Below, piece after piece: positions 22,160-29,865 of a DNA stretch of 36,211 nt (position 1 is the stretch's first letter; every line of letters starts with the position of its first letter). The notes beneath the pieces are model-generated. The model did not search any database and was not told where the DNA came from. It worked only from the letters and a program-made list of their open reading frames with translations. The DNA is taken from positions 1 through 36,211 of the IMG/VR virus record IMGVR_UViG_3300034418_004925; one strand, given 5' to 3'. The DNA is from a virus. A program made the translations under genes and the position numbers.

Positions 22160-22616
22160 AGAATAGGTGCGAACCTATTACCCGAACCAGTTTCATTTCC
22201 TTCGCCCAAGCTGGATTAACCCAATTAGCATGGTAATGATTTGCCCCAAACGATGGATCCTCTACATTTCCTATCATAACGTCTCGTGCTATAACCTGGG
22301 CCTTTTCCCAAGCCTTTTCATCAGTCGGAGTATGATCCTTAATCATGTGGGTCCAACTGAATTGTTTATCCTGATATACCACACCGCAAATAGTATCTGG
22401 CCAACGTTGATCTTTGGCTCGGTTAGCAGTGACCTGCGCTACTGCTATTTGGCCCTCTGAGACTTCACCACGTGCTTCATGGTAAATATTAAGAGCCATA
22501 CATTTATGTTGTTCCGGATCTATATCCGGACGAAGTGCTAGTGCTGTCGCAAATAATCCTGCTGCTATTCCCATGGTAATTAACCCGCTCGCTGTGTTTA
22601 TTATCTTACGTTTCAT
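22152..22616 (-). CDS. SleB-type cell-wall hydrolase (endolysin candidate)
   Basis: 154 residues. MALNIYHEARGEVSEGQIAV is the start of the hydrolase-2 (SleB, PF07486) domain, with the catalytic Glu in HEARGE; QFSWTHMIKD and SFGANHYHANWVNPAW follow in family order. An N-terminal hydrophobic segment (about 8-28, TASGLITMGIAAGLFATALA) is uncleaved-looking, so it may be a signal-arrest-release endolysin that anchors in the inner membrane before activation. It cleaves peptidoglycan glycans. A sigma70-like promoter lies just upstream, unusual for a late lysis gene. Confidence 0.88.
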   Translation of the reverse strand: MKRKIINTASGLITMGIAAGLFATALALRPDIDPEQHKCMALNIYHEARGEVSEGQIAVAQVTANRAKDQRWPDTICGVVYQDKQFSWTHMIKDHTPTDEKAWEKAQVIARDVMIGNVEDPSFGANHYHANWVNPAWAKEMKLVRVIGSHLFYE

Positions 22617-22642
22617 GGTTATTTAGCCTTATATTCACGAGA

Positions 22643-22671
22643 ATACTACACTATTTTTAGGGAGTTGTAAA
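22643..22671 (-). promoter_or_regulatory. Sigma70-like promoter
   Basis: Minus strand: AAAAAAGGGGG-TTTACA (22671-22666), 17-bp spacer, TAGTAT (22648-22643). It drives the SleB gene and its two downstream partners. Confidence 0.8.
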
Positions 22672-22716
22672 CCCCCTTTTTTCATTTTATAGGAAAAAAA
22701 TTAAATAATATTATTT

Positions 22717-23070
22717 TCATTCGCTGTTATCACCTGGCATTTTAAGAGGACGGTTTAAGAAGTCGTGTCTAGGATCTTGACCATCGATGCCACCTTTCAT
22801 ATATGCACCAAAGAAGGAAGCATAGTTAATAAGGTCGACGATAGAATCTTCTAATGACTCGAAGTTTGGTTCATAATCAGGATCTAATTCCATAGACTCC
22901 ATAACAGACTGCAGGCGAAGCATCTTGCCAGTCATAATGTCCAGGATAGTAGCACATCCACGTGGATAGTACATAGCTTGTCGAACACGTGACTTTGGAT
23001 TCTGGTAATCGTTACCTTTTTGGTTCTGGATCTCTGCAGCACGCTGTAATATTTTCAATGACTCTTTCAT
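22717..23070 (-). CDS. Nmad1/DUF1599-like nucleotide-modification-associated protein
   Basis: ATG at 23070 (MKESLKILQRAAEIQNQKGN) follows a GGGGATTAAT Shine-Dalgarno; the TTG upstream is rejected. The 117-residue protein carries KGNDYQNPKSRV, TILDIMTGKMLRLQSVMESM and ESLEDSIVDLINYASFFGAY, a pattern I associate with the PF07659 (DUF1599, nucleotide modification associated domain 1) family, which is found near base-modification genes. The assignment rests on these blocks, not on a search. Directly downstream of the NTP pyrophosphatase, with which it may act on nucleotides. Confidence 0.55.
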   Translation of the reverse strand: MKESLKILQRAAEIQNQKGNDYQNPKSRVRQAMYYPRGCATILDIMTGKMLRLQSVMESMELDPDYEPNFESLEDSIVDLINYASFFGAYMKGGIDGQDPRHDFLNRPLKMPGDNSE

Positions 23071-23071
23071 A

Positions 23072-23491
23072 TTAATCCCCAACAGCTAATGAGAAGTTGC
23101 CGTGGTTGTCATTATGGTTTGGTCCAACCCAATCATCCGGTTTAATCAGATCCGGTAAGCCGAATGGATTAGGGCGGCCAGGTTTTACACCAGGCGATTT
23201 TTTCATATTAGCTATCCAGATCTCATTCCAAGCCTTCCATGCATCTACACCGAATACGTCTAGTGTACCAATAGCAAAGACACATAGATCGATTAGTCCA
23301 TCTACAATCTCTTCGGGATCTTTGTTATCAATAGCCTCACGGGTTTCATCCAGCTCTTCCTCTACCATATTAAGGCGGAAGCGGAGATAAGTCTGCATTA
23401 GTTCTTTATCGTGTTTATTCTTTTCAAACCACTCGTGCACGCCGAACTTATCGTGCATTTTGTTAATATCTGCTACCCAATTTTCTGACAT
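23072..23491 (-). CDS. All-alpha NTP pyrophosphatase (MazG-like)
   Basis: 139 residues. Helices YLRFRLNMVEEELDETREAI and EEIVDGLIDLCVFAIGTLDV carry the E-E-x2-E and E-x2-D metal-binding pattern of the all-alpha NTP-PPase superfamily (MazG, dimeric dUTPase, PRA-PH). T4's dCTPase gp56 belongs to this superfamily, so this could remove dCTP to favour modified cytosine; that link is inference. The C-terminus is a Pro/Asn-rich tail (GRPNPFGLPDLIKPDDWVG). Strong promoter upstream. Confidence 0.75.
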   Translation of the reverse strand: MSENWVADINKMHDKFGVHEWFEKNKHDKELMQTYLRFRLNMVEEELDETREAIDNKDPEEIVDGLIDLCVFAIGTLDVFGVDAWKAWNEIWIANMKKSPGVKPGRPNPFGLPDLIKPDDWVGPNHNDNHGNFSLAVGD

Positions 23492-23520
23492 GGATTACCT
23501 TTCTTAATTTCACATAGCAC

Positions 23521-23549
23521 ATTATAATAGAATTATCTAACATTGTAAA
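23521..23549 (-). promoter_or_regulatory. Sigma70 promoter, near-consensus
   Basis: Minus strand: GTGTTTACA with TTTACA at 23549-23544, 17-bp spacer, TATAAT (23526-23521). It has the best -10 in the window and drives the NTP pyrophosphatase and Nmad1-like genes. Confidence 0.88.
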
Positions 23550-23551
23550 CA

Positions 23552-23785
23552 CTAAAGTAGCGTTCCATCATACTGGGGGTCGATTTTTTTAATCCCTAAA
23601 GCCCAGTTTTCCGCTGCATCCTCTACATATCTCAAAGACTTCCCGATGAAATCTTCTTTGTGAAACCACTTAGCGGAATCCTTTTTATAATATTTAAGAT
23701 AAAAGTATTCCTCTTTATAGTCCACGTGTATTTCACAGTATTCTGATTTATCATCCTTATAGAAGGTAGACAGCTTTTTTCCCAT
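23552..23785 (-). CDS. Small hypothetical protein, 77 aa
   Basis: 77 residues, Tyr/Lys-rich and likely beta then alpha: EYCEIHVDYKEEYFYLKYYK, then RYVEDAAENWALGIKKIDPQ. No family recognised. It abuts the ThyX gene (one base between) and ends just before the pyrophosphatase promoter. Confidence 0.75.
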   Translation of the reverse strand: MGKKLSTFYKDDKSEYCEIHVDYKEEYFYLKYYKKDSAKWFHKEDFIGKSLRYVEDAAENWALGIKKIDPQYDGTLL

Positions 23786-24475
23786 TTATTCCTCCTTCAT
23801 GAAGTTTACCATTTTTGGATAGATTTTAGATATAGCTCGAGCTACCTCCCTCGCCAATTCCATATGTTCTTTCTGGGTTCCATTTGCCGAACGTAGCTCG
23901 ACATAATGTATCCAGGAGCGAATAGTACCATTAACATAGAGCCTACTAACTGTATTACCTTCAGGCAAAACTGCCCTAGCTTGTTCTTTTGCGATTCCAT
24001 TTTCTATTGCCCAATTATATGCAGCTTTTGCTGTGTTGATCACACCTTGCTGATACCCTTTCCACATTTGCTGAAGTTCAATATTTTCATTATCAATACT
24101 ATTCTGTCGATTCTTTGGATCTTGTAAGCGAGCATCTCTTATAACAAAATCATCATCAAGATCACGAATATCAGCATACCGCTGAGAAAACTCTTGAAAT
24201 GAAAACGATCTGTGCCGGAGGAGCTGTCTTGCGATGTCTCTTGTGGTTTCGACTTCAATACAGGCTGATGCCATTTCGAAGGGTGACCAGTGTTTGTGCT
24301 TGATGAGGTAGTCGAGTAGCTTTGTCGTTGTTTTGGTGTTAGCCTGGTTCGACGGGTTGGAGACACGGGCACAATACGCGACGAGGTCTTGGATGTTATC
24401 CAATCCCTTGTAAGCCGCTTCGCCTGCGTGGATACGACCGCCGGGTTGGCTATAGGAGATAAGCTTTGCATGCAT
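23786..24475 (-). CDS. thyX: Flavin-dependent thymidylate synthase ThyX
   Basis: 229 residues, the usual ThyX length. RHRSFSFQEFSQRY (87-100) is the RHRxxS...S ThyX signature. LLDYLIKHKHWSPFEMASAC and the C-terminal blocks EQARAVLPEGNT and RSWIHYVELR are family-conserved. It makes dTMP from dUMP with methylene-tetrahydrofolate and NADPH-FAD, supplying thymine for phage DNA. It is paired in the same window with dCMP deaminase (feeds dUMP) and with a second TS-fold enzyme that has a dCMP-type active site, so dTMP supply and dCMP modification appear to be split. Confidence 0.95.
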   Translation of the reverse strand: MHAKLISYSQPGGRIHAGEAAYKGLDNIQDLVAYCARVSNPSNQANTKTTTKLLDYLIKHKHWSPFEMASACIEVETTRDIARQLLRHRSFSFQEFSQRYADIRDLDDDFVIRDARLQDPKNRQNSIDNENIELQQMWKGYQQGVINTAKAAYNWAIENGIAKEQARAVLPEGNTVSRLYVNGTIRSWIHYVELRSANGTQKEHMELAREVARAISKIYPKMVNFMKEE

Positions 24476-24479
24476 ATAC

Positions 24480-24680
24480 TTATGATACCTCTTTCAATTT
24501 TTTATATCGAGATTGGGGAGAAACCTTAACTTTTATAAACGGTTTATTAGTCTGTTCCTTATTTGGATTGGCAATAGTATAGACTACGGTCCTGCCTTTA
24601 TCTAATGCCCGTTGCTTATTTAACATTTTTTCCAGAGGCGTTACGCCTATCCCAGCTGTCTTCATTGATGATCTAGCCAT
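24480..24680 (-). CDS. Small basic hypothetical protein
   Basis: 66 residues, basic: MARSSMKTAGIGVTPLEKML, then GRTVVYTIANPNKEQTNKPF and a Lys-rich end. No family recognised. Its start overlaps the stop of the helicase gene by one base, which suggests coupled expression with the helicase. Confidence 0.75.
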   Translation of the reverse strand: MARSSMKTAGIGVTPLEKMLNKQRALDKGRTVVYTIANPNKEQTNKPFIKVKVSPQSRYKKLKEVS

Positions 24681-26044
24681 TATAATTTAAACTCCTTAAA
24701 TCGTTCATTCATTTCTGTTTTATCAAATGTAGGCGTATCGTCTACTAAGTCACTGGATCCTTCTGAATCGAATAATCGCATTTTAGACCGATCTACACCC
24801 ACTAAGAATCTCTTATTAATGTTTGGATCATTATATCTATTCTTTAATTGTTTTACCATAATCTGATTATCTTTAGAAAGCTCATCATTTGATATTAGGG
24901 CAAACATTAAGTCCGCCGTTGCGGGTAATCCAAAAGATTCGGACGTATCTTCAAGCCCAACATCCGAGTTAGAATAACCCGAACGCGTCGTCTGCGTTGC
25001 AGAGATAATCGGAACGTTGAACTCGACTGCAAGGCCTCGGATCTCTTCGGCAATAGCTTTAATATATGAGTAAGAATTAATAGATCCTCCCATCCCTTTC
25101 ATACGTGCGGATGCACATATATTTAAATAGTCTATGAAAATAATATCAGGTATAAAGTTCTTTTTTAGCTTTAGCTCATTAAGCAAAGCACGAAAATGAT
25201 TGGTGTGGGCCTGACCTGTTGGGTATTCCTTTATAATTAATTTACCATTAGTCTTGGCAGCAATCTGTGAAACTTTATTGACTAACATATCCTTAGATAG
25301 GGTTTCCAGCTGGTCAATAGGTACATCCAAAAGATTTGCATCGATACGTTCCGCGATCCGTTCTTCGCTCATTTCCATTGTAATATATAAGACGTTCTTA
25401 CCATCGTTTAAAGCCGCGGCACTGACGTGACACATAAAAAGAGATTTACCCACGCCCGTACCCGCGAGAGCGATGTTAAGCGTCTTATTAAGTAGTCCGC
25501 CCTTAGTAATTTTATTAAAGTAGTCAAGATCAAACGGGATTCGGGGTGAGTCCTCATGGTAGAAGTCATATCGGTCAGCTACGTTCTCAATATAATCGTG
25601 ACCGATATTCGTATCAAAAGAAACAGCCAGTGCCTTTGTAAGTATATCAGGTAAAGAGTTTTTAGTTAGCGTACTATGTTTGCCGTCGATGATACTTATA
25701 CTCTCCATAATGGCATTGTACACAGCACGATCCTGACACCACTTCTCGGTAGTATCAAAGAGCCATTTATCATCAATAGCTTCTACTGCAAATATGTTTG
25801 GAATAATCTCTACAGCATGTTGATATTGTTCGTCATTAAATTTATCAGACTGGTCTACCTCGATTTTAAAAGATTCCTGTGTAGGCAATCTATTATATTT
25901 GGCGACGTACTTAGCAACCTCTTTAAATAGCTGCCTATAAACACCATCGAAATATTCAGGCTTTATAAACGGTAAAACCTTACGCATGAACTTCTCGTTA
26001 GTAAGCACATTGCGCAGGACTGTTTGCTCTATGTTAGCGTTCAT
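24680..26044 (-). CDS. 41: Replicative DNA helicase, DnaB/T4 gp41 type
   Basis: 454 residues, close to T4 gp41. Walker A AGTGVGKS is at 194-201 and Walker B IIFIDYLNI at 301-309. The N-terminal domain (about 1-165) is helical, as in DnaB-type helicases, and the C-terminal half is the RecA-like motor (NVLYITMEMSEERIAERID). It unwinds DNA ahead of the polymerase as a hexamer. A sigma70-like promoter lies just upstream, inside the preceding gene. Start ATG at 26044 overlaps the previous gene by 11 bases. Confidence 0.93.
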   Translation of the reverse strand: MNANIEQTVLRNVLTNEKFMRKVLPFIKPEYFDGVYRQLFKEVAKYVAKYNRLPTQESFKIEVDQSDKFNDEQYQHAVEIIPNIFAVEAIDDKWLFDTTEKWCQDRAVYNAIMESISIIDGKHSTLTKNSLPDILTKALAVSFDTNIGHDYIENVADRYDFYHEDSPRIPFDLDYFNKITKGGLLNKTLNIALAGTGVGKSLFMCHVSAAALNDGKNVLYITMEMSEERIAERIDANLLDVPIDQLETLSKDMLVNKVSQIAAKTNGKLIIKEYPTGQAHTNHFRALLNELKLKKNFIPDIIFIDYLNICASARMKGMGGSINSYSYIKAIAEEIRGLAVEFNVPIISATQTTRSGYSNSDVGLEDTSESFGLPATADLMFALISNDELSKDNQIMVKQLKNRYNDPNINKRFLVGVDRSKMRLFDSEGSSDLVDDTPTFDKTEMNERFKEFKL

Positions 26045-26303
26045 CGCTTTCCTTTATTGAATTTTCTATTATGCCTAATAGTATCGAACCTGCGGTGAGT
26101 TGTAAATCCACATTATCAGAAGAATCACCAACAGGGGAATAATCCACCGAAAAGTCAAAATTTAAATGCTCGCCGTCTTCGGCCACCTTTATTGCACCAA
26201 AACTAATAACAGTTTCAACAAATTCTCCGGTTAGGATTCGGATATTCCAGTGATCGTCTCTGTCGGAGTTAGGGACTAATTCATAATCTATATTCTCTTT
26301 CAT
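26034..26303 (-). CDS. Conserved marine-T4-like hypothetical protein, 89 aa
   Basis: 89 residues with the pattern YELVPNSDRDDHWNIRILTG then EFVETVISFGAI and an acidic C-terminus. I recognise this as a small conserved protein next to the helicase/UvsX genes in T4-like marine phages; its function is unknown. The promoter for the helicase lies within its 3' part. Confidence 0.8.
   Translation of the reverse strand: MKENIDYELVPNSDRDDHWNIRILTGEFVETVISFGAIKVAEDGEHLNFDFSVDYSPVGDSSDNVDLQLTAGSILLGIIENSIKESDER
26078..26106 (-). promoter_or_regulatory. Sigma70-like promoter inside the upstream gene
   Basis: Minus strand: TTTACA (26106-26101), 17-bp spacer, TACTAT (26083-26078). It is embedded in the 89-aa gene and points to the helicase. 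Confidence 0.7.
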
Positions 26304-26534
26304 TTAGTGTAACACTTCACTAGGGTTAAAAGTTTTTACTTCAACCCTTAAATCAAACATAGTTTTTACCATTTTATTATAATCTTCTTCAGATAAAGAA
26401 GTTCTATAAAGTGACATACCAATAGTAGACATAACAGCAGCAACCATCATGGCATCAACTTTTTCTTCTAAGAGATTATTGGCTAAATCTATAAATTTAT
26501 TATATGTAAACTTAAATTGTTCTTCTTCGTACAT
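26304..26534 (-). CDS. Conserved small phage protein, 76 aa
   Basis: 76 residues, mostly helical (FTYNKFIDLANNLLEEKVDA, AAVMSTIGMSLYRTSLSEED). A family of small proteins found between UvsX and the helicase in T4-like marine phages; function unknown. Two bases separate it from UvsX and none from the next gene. Confidence 0.8.
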   Translation of the reverse strand: MYEEEQFKFTYNKFIDLANNLLEEKVDAMMVAAVMSTIGMSLYRTSLSEEDYNKMVKTMFDLRVEVKTFNPSEVLH

Positions 26535-26536
26535 TC

Positions 26537-27583
26537 TTATACCTCTTCCACAATTGTGTCCATATCTATCGGTGCTTGGTAGCCAATACTATACTGCTTT
26601 TTTAGAAAATCTTTAAAATCAGTTTCAGCGAAGATTGGATCCCAGAATTCTTTTTCTAAAGTTTGTTCATACCGGACTTTCGAGCCGATCTCTCCAGTTT
26701 CTCTATCAACTGCAGCGTACCAACCGTTAGAAGGTTTATTAACATAACCACCGGCAAGAGCACAATCGAGTAAACCAGAAAAATTACGTACACCACCGTC
26801 CCAACTGACAGTGATAGGAATCTTAGACTTTTCTTTAACATATCGCGATTTCTCCACATTAATTACGAAGTGATACCCTTGAATTTCTGTACCCTTTTTA
26901 TCTTGTTGACGACCAATGATCCAAATATTATCTGCGGAGTAGTAAATGCCCGTACCACCAGAGACAATAGCTTTAGGAAATAAACCCATTTCTTGATACG
27001 TATGGTTCACCGCTAATAGAGGAATATCTTTCATAGTCAGATAAGGTGTGCACATCCGAAATAAACCCTTAAGAGCTTTGGCTCTTGACATATCAGCTAC
27101 AGATTTTTCGTTTAGAGCATCCTCTAATTCTTTCTTCGATGCCAAGTTACCAATAGAGTCTATAACGATAACCACACGATCGCCGCGATCAAGTTGTTCT
27201 AATTGTCCGATTAAATCGAATTTAAGCTCTTCCACGTTCGCGACAGGTGTGTGTAAAACACGGGATGTGTCAATATTGAATTGTTGAAAGTATGATTGTG
27301 GTGAACCAAACTCCGAGTCATAGAACAACATAACTGAATCTGGATATTTTCTCATATAGGCTTCAGCCATCAACAAGGCAAAAGAGGTCTTGAAATGTTT
27401 AGATGGACCCGCTAAGACTGTAAGTCCTGGGGTAAGGCCACCATCTACAGAACCAGATAGTGCCACGTTAATCATAGGCACATCTGTTGGGATCATATCT
27501 TTTTCGGTAAAGAACTTAGAATCTGCTAAGACCTCTGTAGTCTTAATCTTACTATTTTTTTTAAGCTTGTCCATAATTGACAT
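26537..27583 (-). CDS. uvsX: UvsX recombinase (RecA-like)
   Basis: 348 residues. Walker A is GPSKHFKT (59-66), close to T4 UvsX GPSKSFKS, and Walker B is VVIVIDS (137-143). GSVDGGLTPGLTVLAGPSKH and the C-terminal strand blocks follow the UvsX layout. It pairs homologous DNA for recombination-dependent replication and works with the polymerase and helicase encoded here. Own promoter upstream. Start ATG 27583 follows GAGAGTACGATAA. Confidence 0.93.
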   Translation of the reverse strand: MSIMDKLKKNSKIKTTEVLADSKFFTEKDMIPTDVPMINVALSGSVDGGLTPGLTVLAGPSKHFKTSFALLMAEAYMRKYPDSVMLFYDSEFGSPQSYFQQFNIDTSRVLHTPVANVEELKFDLIGQLEQLDRGDRVVIVIDSIGNLASKKELEDALNEKSVADMSRAKALKGLFRMCTPYLTMKDIPLLAVNHTYQEMGLFPKAIVSGGTGIYYSADNIWIIGRQQDKKGTEIQGYHFVINVEKSRYVKEKSKIPITVSWDGGVRNFSGLLDCALAGGYVNKPSNGWYAAVDRETGEIGSKVRYEQTLEKEFWDPIFAETDFKDFLKKQYSIGYQAPIDMDTIVEEV

Positions 27584-27621
27584 TTATCGTACTCTCTTTT
27601 ATCTAATCCATATTAGGTTTA

Positions 27622-27650
27622 ATTGTATCATATTATTAGGTCGATGTAAA
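27622..27650 (-). promoter_or_regulatory. Sigma70-like promoter of uvsX
   Basis: Minus strand: GAGG-TTTACA (27650-27645), 17-bp spacer, TACAAT (27627-27622). It lies in the gap between the dCMP deaminase gene and UvsX. Confidence 0.85.
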
Positions 27651-27654
27651 CCTC

Positions 27655-28086
27655 TTATAGGAATTCCCATTGTAGACCAGCTTCTTTAAACATTTGTAGG
27701 GTTTGCTCCGTCGACTCTTTCCATCTAGGATTAAAAGCATCACCCTTCATAATAACTCTATGAATACCAACCTGAATTATAGCCTTTGCACATTCGGAGC
27801 AACATGGCAACCCCCAGACATACATAGTTGCGTTGTGAAGGCTTACTCCATTGTATGTAGCATTATATATGCAATTAGCCTCTGCGTGAACGATGTATTT
27901 GTACTTTTGTTCTCGGTCTTTATACCTATCATCATCTGCTATATGCCTAGGGAATCCATTATATCCTGTGCTTAGTACTTCGCCTTTTCGACCAACTGCA
28001 ATAGCCCCAATCTGACTCGATGGATCCTTAGACCAGGATGCGACTTGTTCAGCGAGTTTTAAATATCTTATGTCCCAATTATCCAT
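27655..28086 (-). CDS. dCMP deaminase
   Basis: 143 residues. The zinc site is HAE (67-69) plus CSEC within PCCSECAKAI (Cys96, Cys99), the pattern of the dCMP deaminase family (T4 cd). DPSSQIGAIAVGRKGEVLST and GYNGFPRHIADDD match substrate-side blocks. It converts dCMP to dUMP for ThyX. This competes with the predicted dCMP-hydroxymethylase for the same substrate, so regulation of the two is of interest. The usual dCTP allosteric site cannot be judged here. Confidence 0.93.
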   Translation of the reverse strand: MDNWDIRYLKLAEQVASWSKDPSSQIGAIAVGRKGEVLSTGYNGFPRHIADDDRYKDREQKYKYIVHAEANCIYNATYNGVSLHNATMYVWGLPCCSECAKAIIQVGIHRVIMKGDAFNPRWKESTEQTLQMFKEAGLQWEFL

Positions 28087-29371
28087 AGAGCTTACTCCAA
28101 ATGCTTTCGTTTAGTTGACGTTGACACATAGGTTCTTTACGAATCTTGTCGGTCTTTAGTGGATGTTTATCACGGTTAATAATTTCCGGTGGAAGTAAAT
28201 AACCAAATGTTTGCTTCAATGCCTTCTTTTCACCGTTTCTTAGTCCGTATGGCAACGCAAGAGCATGCTTAACCATCTTGGGTGATAGGAATGGTGCTCT
28301 TAATTCTATAGTACTTTCCATCATGGTTCTATCAAGCTTAGGCAGATGATAATAAGGTAATTCACACCAGACGTCTGATGCTTGGCTATCATATTCTTTT
28401 GCTCGACGGTAACCACCGAATAGTTCGTCTGCACCATCGCCAGTAAGTACTGCGTGGAATCCTAAGTCTTTTAGTGCACGAGCCATTGCAATCTGTGGCT
28501 TAGTGCTACCAAGATCTACAGGTGATTGGTGAATGCGGACCGACTCTTCATCGGTTACACCATCCAGTGTTACTTCAACCATATCATCGGCAATAAGCTT
28601 AGCATAGTCTTCTTCGCCATTGTGTACATGAATACAAGTAACAGATTTACCAAGGACCTGTGTAAGGATGCCGTGGATAATACTAGAATCTAGTCCACCG
28701 GATAGCAGCATAGAGAGTTCACGTTGACCCCCAAGACGACGATCGACTGACTCTATCATGTCACTGTGTAGTCTATCGGTTTCTACCATACGCCAGTCCC
28801 AATACTTATGGACCTGACCTTTGTGAACAAAGCATCCAGGTGGCAGTTGTTTTATTTCATTCCATGGTGTACCACCGGTTGGATCATAGCCCCATTTCAT
28901 AGTATTAGAATGAAATAATTCGTTACGTGTAACTGGGCCAAAAGCTTTTAATACATCTGGTTCTGATGCCATTGCTTCTACATCTGTACGATAATATAAA
29001 GGCTTAATACCAAGATGGTCTGTAACACCGAATAGTTTATTATCGACAATAGTTACATAAGTGAAGAATCCGTCGAACCTATTAAAGTCCCGGATTCCTC
29101 TAATCCAAAATGTCTGCCACGCACATTCTATATCGTTGACAAACCCCAACTCTTCGTAGTTAAATATCTCGCCGACGAATAAAGATTTATTCTGCGGCTG
29201 AATAGCTACCTTTGGGTCTAAATTGACGAATGGTAGACTATAATGGCCAAACTGAATAGCATTATTAAAGACTTCATAACCTTTATAGCCAGGTAATCCT
29301 CTATAAGATATATCTTCTAATAGTTCCTCGACGTTCACTTCCGTATATGCTGCTGCAATAAATCCACACAT
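28079..29371 (-). CDS. asnB: Class-II glutamine-dependent asparagine synthetase-like protein (AsnB)
   Basis: I moved the start to ATG 29371 so the protein begins MCGFIAAAYT, with Cys2 as the N-terminal-nucleophile Cys; SD GAGGAAAT lies within the last codons of the methyltransferase gene. About 1-190 is the glutaminase domain (FVGEIFNYEELG). Then LSGGLDSS (223-230, PP-loop), GDGADELFGGYRR and TIELRAPFLSP form the synthetase domain. 430 residues, shorter than cellular AsnB (about 550). It may make asparagine or amidate another acid, such as a modified nucleotide; the context favours the latter, but that is inference. Confidence 0.88.
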   Translation of the reverse strand: MCGFIAAAYTEVNVEELLEDISYRGLPGYKGYEVFNNAIQFGHYSLPFVNLDPKVAIQPQNKSLFVGEIFNYEELGFVNDIECAWQTFWIRGIRDFNRFDGFFTYVTIVDNKLFGVTDHLGIKPLYYRTDVEAMASEPDVLKAFGPVTRNELFHSNTMKWGYDPTGGTPWNEIKQLPPGCFVHKGQVHKYWDWRMVETDRLHSDMIESVDRRLGGQRELSMLLSGGLDSSIIHGILTQVLGKSVTCIHVHNGEEDYAKLIADDMVEVTLDGVTDEESVRIHQSPVDLGSTKPQIAMARALKDLGFHAVLTGDGADELFGGYRRAKEYDSQASDVWCELPYYHLPKLDRTMMESTIELRAPFLSPKMVKHALALPYGLRNGEKKALKQTFGYLLPPEIINRDKHPLKTDKIRKEPMCQRQLNESIWSKLYG

Positions 29372-29372
29372 A

Positions 29373-29864
29373 TTATATTTCCTCATAAAACGAAGTATAG
29401 ATCGGACCAGAATAATCCCGTTTCCAATATATAGCACTGATCCCATTCCCCATAGGAAATCCTAATTTAGAACCAGTCCCATAATGTCTCATTTCTTTGA
29501 TCCCTCCATATTTCGAGGTTTCTTTTACTAACCCATAAGCATTGAATGCTTTCCACGTGGGAATCAGATATACTATATTATCACAGATACCAAAGGAATG
29601 TAAAACAAATAATCTAATTAAAGAATAAGGTGGATTACTAATAATCCAATCTACCTTATGATGATAATCAAAAAAATCTTTTCCTTCGTTAATCTCGCAC
29701 CAATCAGCACCTGGAAGAAGATTAGTAAAAACACCGCCTCCCTTACATGGTTCTAAAATTTTACCGGAAGGATTGAAATGATTAATCATATCCTTTGCGC
29801 ACCATTCAGGGGTATAAATCTCATTATTACCAGGTTTTCGAAGAGCCGGGTTCATCTTTGACAT
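29373..29864 (-). CDS. DNA N6-adenine-methyltransferase-like protein
   Basis: 163 residues, start ATG after AGGGGTATAAT. EIYTPEWCAKDM leads to motif I LEPCKGGG (37-44, AdoMet site) and catalytic motif IV NPPY (77-80). No target-recognition domain is evident, so it is small for a DNA methyltransferase. It could methylate adenine in DNA, or protein or RNA. It lies between the TS-fold gene and AsnB, with 1-2 bases spacing on either side, as part of the modification block. Confidence 0.8.
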   Translation of the reverse strand: MSKMNPALRKPGNNEIYTPEWCAKDMINHFNPSGKILEPCKGGGVFTNLLPGADWCEINEGKDFFDYHHKVDWIISNPPYSLIRLFVLHSFGICDNIVYLIPTWKAFNAYGLVKETSKYGGIKEMRHYGTGSKLGFPMGNGISAIYWKRDYSGPIYTSFYEEI

Positions 29865-29865
29865 A

